Origin: Fidelibacterota bacterium | Lineage (GTDB): Bacteria; Fidelibacterota; Fidelibacteria; Fidelibacterales; Fidelibacteraceae | Reading direction: 5' to 3' | Assembly: GCA_016937825.1 (NCBI GenBank) | Contig: JAFGVT010000153.1 | Span: forward strand, 1 to 9,758 | Length of the DNA: 9,758 bases | Shown here: positions 6,652 through 9,758 of the stretch, in pieces | How the letters are laid out: the number at the start of each line of letters is the position of its first letter | Position numbering within the stretch: the stretch's first letter is position 1 | Made by a program: the position numbers and the translations under genes | Notes under the pieces: model-generated | Seen by the model: the letters and a program-made list of their open reading frames with translations, nothing else | The model's database searches: none | Told to the model about the DNA's origin: nothing

Positions 6652-7533
6652 TCAGGCGATCGTGCAATCCCCGATCAGGGCTTCCAGTTCATCCGCGCAG
6701 ACCGATTCCCAGTTCTCGGGAATATGGCCCGATTTTTTCCAGGGATGCGTGATGCCGCTGGAGGAGTTGATGCGCGCCAGCCGGGTATCGTATTTTGCCT
6801 TTTTCAGGACGCTCATCACCTGCTTTGCGGAACCGCCCTGGGATCCGATGCCCGGAATGAGCAGGGGGATATTGTGCGGCGCATAAAGTTCGGCAAGGAC
6901 TTTCAGCTCATGAATGGAGGTCGCCCCGACGACTGCGCCGGTCCCGGGATACTTCACCGACCATTCGATGATCTTTTTTCCGACGGCCAGATAGAGGGGT
7001 TTGCCGTCCTGAAGGATCAGGTCCTGAAAATCTTTTCCTCCCGGATTGGAGGTCCGGTTCAGGATATAGGTCCCCTGCCCTTTCGCCGTATATTCCAAAA
7101 AGGGCGAAATGGAATCGCCGCCCATATAGGGAGATATCGTAACGGCATCCACCACCCAGCGCTCAAAACCTTCTTTGGCGTAATTTTTCGAGGACGTGGT
7201 GATGTCCCCGCGTTTATAATCCAGGATAATGGGCGTATGGGGGAAATATTCCCGGCAGAGCTTGATCGTTTTCGAGAGGGCGTGAGACCCGCTGAAATCG
7301 CCCTGCAGGGGAACGTCATGCTTGATAAAATAGCCCTGGTTGGGCTTGAATGCCGCCGGTTTAAGGTAGCGGTTGCTCATCACGTCAAAGAGCTTTTCAA
7401 AGAAATTCGGAATGATCTCATCGATCCGGTATCCAAGCCGGGCGGGAAGATAGTCCATCACGGGATCCAGTCCCATGCATACCACGTTGCCGGCCTTTTC
7501 AGCCGTTTCCCTTAAAAAATTCAGGTAGCTCAT
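6652..7533 (-). CDS. pyrF: Orotidine 5'-phosphate decarboxylase (PyrF, type 2)
   Basis: This 293-aa protein catalyses the last step of UMP synthesis, decarboxylation of OMP, as a cytosolic TIM barrel with no cofactor. It belongs to the longer (type 2, mycobacterial-like) PyrF group. Seen motifs are VCMGLDP (18-24), AFKPNQGYF (61-69) with Lys63, DYKRGDI (105-111) giving the catalytic Asp105-Lys107-Asp110, SPYMGGDSISPF (134-145), RTSNPGGKDFQDL (160-172) and LIPGIGSQGG (225-234), the phosphate-binding region. The K-D-K-D catalytic set is complete. The residue between Asp and Lys is Tyr, where type 2 enzymes usually have Ala (DAKRGDI). The ATG at 7533-7531 directly abuts the pyrE stop (7534-7536), with GGAGG at 7539-7543 inside pyrE, indicating translational coupling. 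It is the last gene of the pyrBI-pyrE-pyrF unit. No strong terminator follows it. Confidence 0.94.
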   Translation of the reverse strand: MSYLNFLRETAEKAGNVVCMGLDPVMDYLPARLGYRIDEIIPNFFEKLFDVMSNRYLKPAAFKPNQGYFIKHDVPLQGDFSGSHALSKTIKLCREYFPHTPIILDYKRGDITTSSKNYAKEGFERWVVDAVTISPYMGGDSISPFLEYTAKGQGTYILNRTSNPGGKDFQDLILQDGKPLYLAVGKKIIEWSVKYPGTGAVVGATSIHELKVLAELYAPHNIPLLIPGIGSQGGSAKQVMSVLKKAKYDTRLARINSSSGITHPWKKSGHIPENWESVCADELEALIGDCTIA

Positions 7534-8199
7534 TTATGCCTCCGGTTCTATGAAACGTTCTCCCCAGGTAAACGGGGACTGTTTCCATTCACGTAACAAA
7601 TCCAGTTGTTCGCTTGAGAAATAACCCGCCGCTTCCACGACGCCGATCAGGTCGTCCAGAACGATCAGCGAGCGATAGCTTGCTGCGATGCGGTCAAAGG
7701 CGTCCTGCGCCTTTTGGAATCCGTAGGAAAAGATGGACAGGCAGGTGTCGACCTGTGCGCCCGCAGCCCGGACGGTTTCCAGGGCCTCCACGGAACTTCC
7801 GCCGGTGGAGATCAAGTCCTCGATCATGACGACGTGCTTTCCCTTCAGCATGTCGGGATGCGGCACGCCTTCGATCTTGTTCAGCATGCCGTGGTCCTTC
7901 TGCTGTTTCCGGGGATAAATGAAAGGTTTGCCCAGTGTATCCGCCAGCAGCATGCCGTGGGGAATTCCCGCAGTCGGGGTGCCGGCAATGATATCGCAGG
8001 GAATGGCGTTTTTCCGGATCAACACGGCAAAACCTTCGCAGATCAGGCGCCGGTATTCGGGATAGAAAAGGAATAAGCGGTTATCGTTGTAAATGGGCAT
8101 TTTGTATCCGGACGCCCAGGTAAAGGGATCGTCGGGCTGCAGTTTTACCGCTTTGATGTCAAGCGCGGCTTTCGCGATCTGTTCTGCTATGGTCTTCAT
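7534..8199 (-). CDS. pyrE: Orotate phosphoribosyltransferase (PyrE)
   Basis: A 221-aa cytosolic enzyme that joins orotate to PRPP to form OMP, normally as a dimer. The PRPP-binding signature is VVMIEDLISTGGSS (123-136), with the acidic pair Glu127-Asp128. The flexible catalytic loop RKQQKDHG (97-104) carries the conserved basic residues. FTWASGYKMPIYNDNR (26-41) is the N-terminal substrate-binding stretch, and AGTPTAGIPHG (72-82) precedes the catalytic loop. Length is normal for the family (about 200-225 aa). The ATG at 8199-8197 has AAGGAG at 8204-8209, which overlaps the TAA of pyrBI (8208-8210). The two genes are 8 nt apart and surely co-transcribed. A typical, intact gene. Confidence 0.95.
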   Translation of the reverse strand: MKTIAEQIAKAALDIKAVKLQPDDPFTWASGYKMPIYNDNRLFLFYPEYRRLICEGFAVLIRKNAIPCDIIAGTPTAGIPHGMLLADTLGKPFIYPRKQQKDHGMLNKIEGVPHPDMLKGKHVVMIEDLISTGGSSVEALETVRAAGAQVDTCLSIFSYGFQKAQDAFDRIAASYRSLIVLDDLIGVVEAAGYFSSEQLDLLREWKQSPFTWGERFIEPEA

Positions 8200-8203
8200 G
8201 GAT

Positions 8204-8209
8204 CTCCTT
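8204..8209 (-). promoter_or_regulatory. pyrE ribosome binding site overlapping the pyrBI stop codon
   Basis: On the minus strand the sequence TAAGGAGATCCATG merges the pyrBI stop with the AAGGAG of pyrE. Ribosomes ending pyrBI would terminate on the pyrE initiation site, which favours coupled translation. Confidence 0.7.
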
Positions 8210-9758
8210 AAATATCCCAGATATCTTTGTAATTATGTTCTTTATCGCAGTATTTGCAGGTGAAGGTGTTCGCTTCGGTCTTATAGAAAAAGGGCGTTGC
8301 GTTCTCGTGGTGCTCCGGGTTGGAAATGCAGTCCGGGTTCTTGCAGCTGATCTCCTCGAAATCGTAGATCTTGGGCGGGAAGTGAATGCGGAATTTTTTG
8401 ATCACCTGGCTGTCCCGGATCATGTTCAGTGTGGACTCCGGCGCGATGGCGGAGAGTTTTTTCATCTTGATCAGGTCGAATTTTTCCAGATCGGGCAGGG
8501 AGACGACGCCTTTGTATCTGCCGTCCTTGTGGGAGAGGTAGACGCCGTGCGAACTCACGACATTCAGGCCCAGGATCTTGCGCGCCTTGTAAATGTGCTC
8601 CCAGATCGTGCCGATATCCTCACCCTTGCCGATATGGTCGATCACGATGCCGTTCTCGACGGGTTTGGTGCCGATCTTGAATTCCTTCTTTACGCTCTTG
8701 AAATCCGTGATCTCTTCGATGTAATCGATGTGCTGCTTGTTCACCACCGGATGTTCGCCGTTGAAATCCGCGCCCAGTCGTCCGCCCAGCATGCCGACAA
8801 GGATACAGCGGGTGTAATACCCGTTCATGGCCTGGACGTCCCAGCCGTTGAGGGGGGTCTTGTCCAGGAAGAAAGGGATGGTCGGGTATTCGCGGTTGCG
8901 GGGCAGAGGGTGATAGAATTTGGTACCCTCCTTCACCATGTCGATCCATTCCCGACGGAAGGTGACCGAATCCCGGAGTTTGTCCGCGCGCAGCAGGACA
9001 TCCTCTCCCATGCGTTCGAGCTGCAGGCGGGTAAAGTACCAGATGGGGGCGGTGGAGCTTTGTGCCAGATAGGATTCGATGGAAGGGAATTCGCGGATAT
9101 GGAATCCGTTCGCCTGCATTTTATGCTTGTAGTAATCCGGCATGGCCAGTTCGCCGGGTGCGATCAGATCAATATCGACCTGCTTGAATATTTTCAGTCC
9201 GTCGGCCTTGGAGTGGACCGTACGGCCGTGGAACAGGTCCCCGACCAGGGCGATATGGATATGGTCGCGCTTGAAATTGTTCTTTTCGAGGAAGGTGTAT
9301 TCGTCCAGGATCTCCTGGGTCGGGTGTTCGTGCTTTCCGTCCCCGCCGTTAATGAAGGCGGGCTTCCGGATGCCGAGCCGCTCGGCGAAAATGCCCAGGT
9401 CGTAATCCAGCCAGCGGGTGACGCCTTCAAGCTTGGTGCGGATGATATACAGCGAATAGGGACTGTAGGTCGTCAGCATGCGGAAGGTGTCGCTGTAGCT
9501 TTCTTTCTTATTGAAGGAGGAGGTCGTGGCGTCGAAGATGTTGGTCTTGATATTGTGGAATTTCACCGCGTTGAGGAAGGACTCTTTCGTACGGGTGCTG
9601 GGTTCGACAAAGACCAGGTAGGAACCCACGTTGGGATTGTCGATCCGGAAAGGACCCATATCGTCCTTGCGTTCGACCGCATCCTTGAGTTCGCGCGTTT
9701 TTTTGTACAGATACCACTGTTCGTCCGGGGAAAGGTCGTTGATCACGGAAACGGACCG
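8208..9758 (-). CDS. pyrBI: Fused aspartate carbamoyltransferase catalytic (PyrB) and regulatory (PyrI) protein; N-terminus at window edge
   Basis: The product condenses carbamoyl phosphate and aspartate to carbamoyl-aspartate in the cytosol. Residue numbers count from GTG at 9746-9744. The catalytic part (about 1-345) has STRT (50-53), the 80s loop with Lys80-Lys81, Arg103, HPTQ (141-144), GRTVHS (174-179), TRLQLERM (239-246) with the aspartate-binding Arg240 and Gln242, and HPLPR (279-283). All known active-site residues of E. coli PyrB have counterparts. The PyrI part (about 353-512) starts KEFKIGTKPVENGIVIDHI and holds a zinc site Cys468-x4-Cys473 and Cys497-x2-Cys500. The frame is uninterrupted, so this is a true fusion, as known in Thermotoga and Treponema. 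The GTG is probably not the start: upstream codons read R-S-V-S into VINDLSPDE, matching the conserved beginning (YQKHIISINDLSRDD in E. coli), with no stop before 9758. The real start therefore lies outside the window. The fused PyrI domain suggests nucleotide control, though fusion may alter allostery. Confidence 0.94.
   Translation of the reverse strand, partial: RSVSVINDLSPDEQWYLYKKTRELKDAVERKDDMGPFRIDNPNVGSYLVFVEPSTRTKESFLNAVKFHNIKTNIFDATTSSFNKKESYSDTFRMLTTYSPYSLYIIRTKLEGVTRWLDYDLGIFAERLGIRKPAFINGGDGKHEHPTQEILDEYTFLEKNNFKRDHIHIALVGDLFHGRTVHSKADGLKIFKQVDIDLIAPGELAMPDYYKHKMQANGFHIREFPSIESYLAQSSTAPIWYFTRLQLERMGEDVLLRADKLRDSVTFRREWIDMVKEGTKFYHPLPRNREYPTIPFFLDKTPLNGWDVQAMNGYYTRCILVGMLGGRLGADFNGEHPVVNKQHIDYIEEITDFKSVKKEFKIGTKPVENGIVIDHIGKGEDIGTIWEHIYKARKILGLNVVSSHGVYLSHKDGRYKGVVSLPDLEKFDLIKMKKLSAIAPESTLNMIRDSQVIKKFRIHFPPKIYDFEEISCKNPDCISNPEHHENATPFFYKTEANTFTCKYCDKEHNYKDIWDI

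Noticed and set aside
6640..7515. A 291-codon open frame on the plus strand
   Set aside because: Antisense to pyrF, whose motifs are unambiguous; the translation shows no recognisable family.

Overview
The window carries most of a de novo UMP (pyrimidine) synthesis locus of a bacterium. Most genes are on the minus strand. Both genes whose products usually work as separate partner subunits are single fused ORFs here: PyrB-PyrI (aspartate transcarbamoylase, catalytic plus zinc regulatory chain) and PyrD-PyrK (class 1B dihydroorotate dehydrogenase plus its FAD/2Fe-2S subunit). Phylum cannot be fixed from the window. PyrB-PyrI fusions are known in Thermotoga and Treponema. Together with moderate-to-high GC and strong Shine-Dalgarno sites before nearly every gene, this leans towards a spirochaete-like or other non-Bacteroidota lineage. 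The large S9 peptidase lipoprotein and the small STAS-like protein resemble families common in Bacteroidota, so the assignment stays open.

Layout from right to left, the reading direction of the minus-strand genes. The window edge at 9758 lies inside the start of pyrBI. It is followed by pyrE (8-nt gap) and pyrF (TAA directly followed by ATG), ending at 6652. A 127-nt gap (6525-6651) holds one modest hairpin and AT-rich DNA. Two plus-strand genes come next: a YccF-family inner-membrane protein (5751-6128) and a 122-aa STAS/SEC14-like protein (6156-6524). A divergent regulatory region (5583-5750) with three short dyads separates yccF from a second minus-strand unit: pyrDK (3861-5582), an S9 peptidase lipoprotein with a TTG start (885-3842, 18 nt after pyrDK), and a D-cysteine desulfhydrase/ACC deaminase-family PLP enzyme (1-884, start codon abutting the previous stop), truncated by the left edge.

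Function: PyrBI makes carbamoyl-aspartate, PyrDK oxidises dihydroorotate to orotate with NAD+ as the likely acceptor, PyrE adds ribose-5-phosphate from PRPP, and PyrF decarboxylates OMP to UMP. carAB (carbamoyl phosphate) and pyrC (dihydroorotase) are not in the window. The peptidase and the cysteine/ACC-type PLP enzyme look co-transcribed with pyrDK but have no obvious biochemical link to it. I see no mobile element, CRISPR array, tRNA or rRNA. No clearly new system is visible. The points of most interest are the pair of gene fusions, the split of the pyr genes by two opposite-strand genes, and the palindromes in front of pyrDK.
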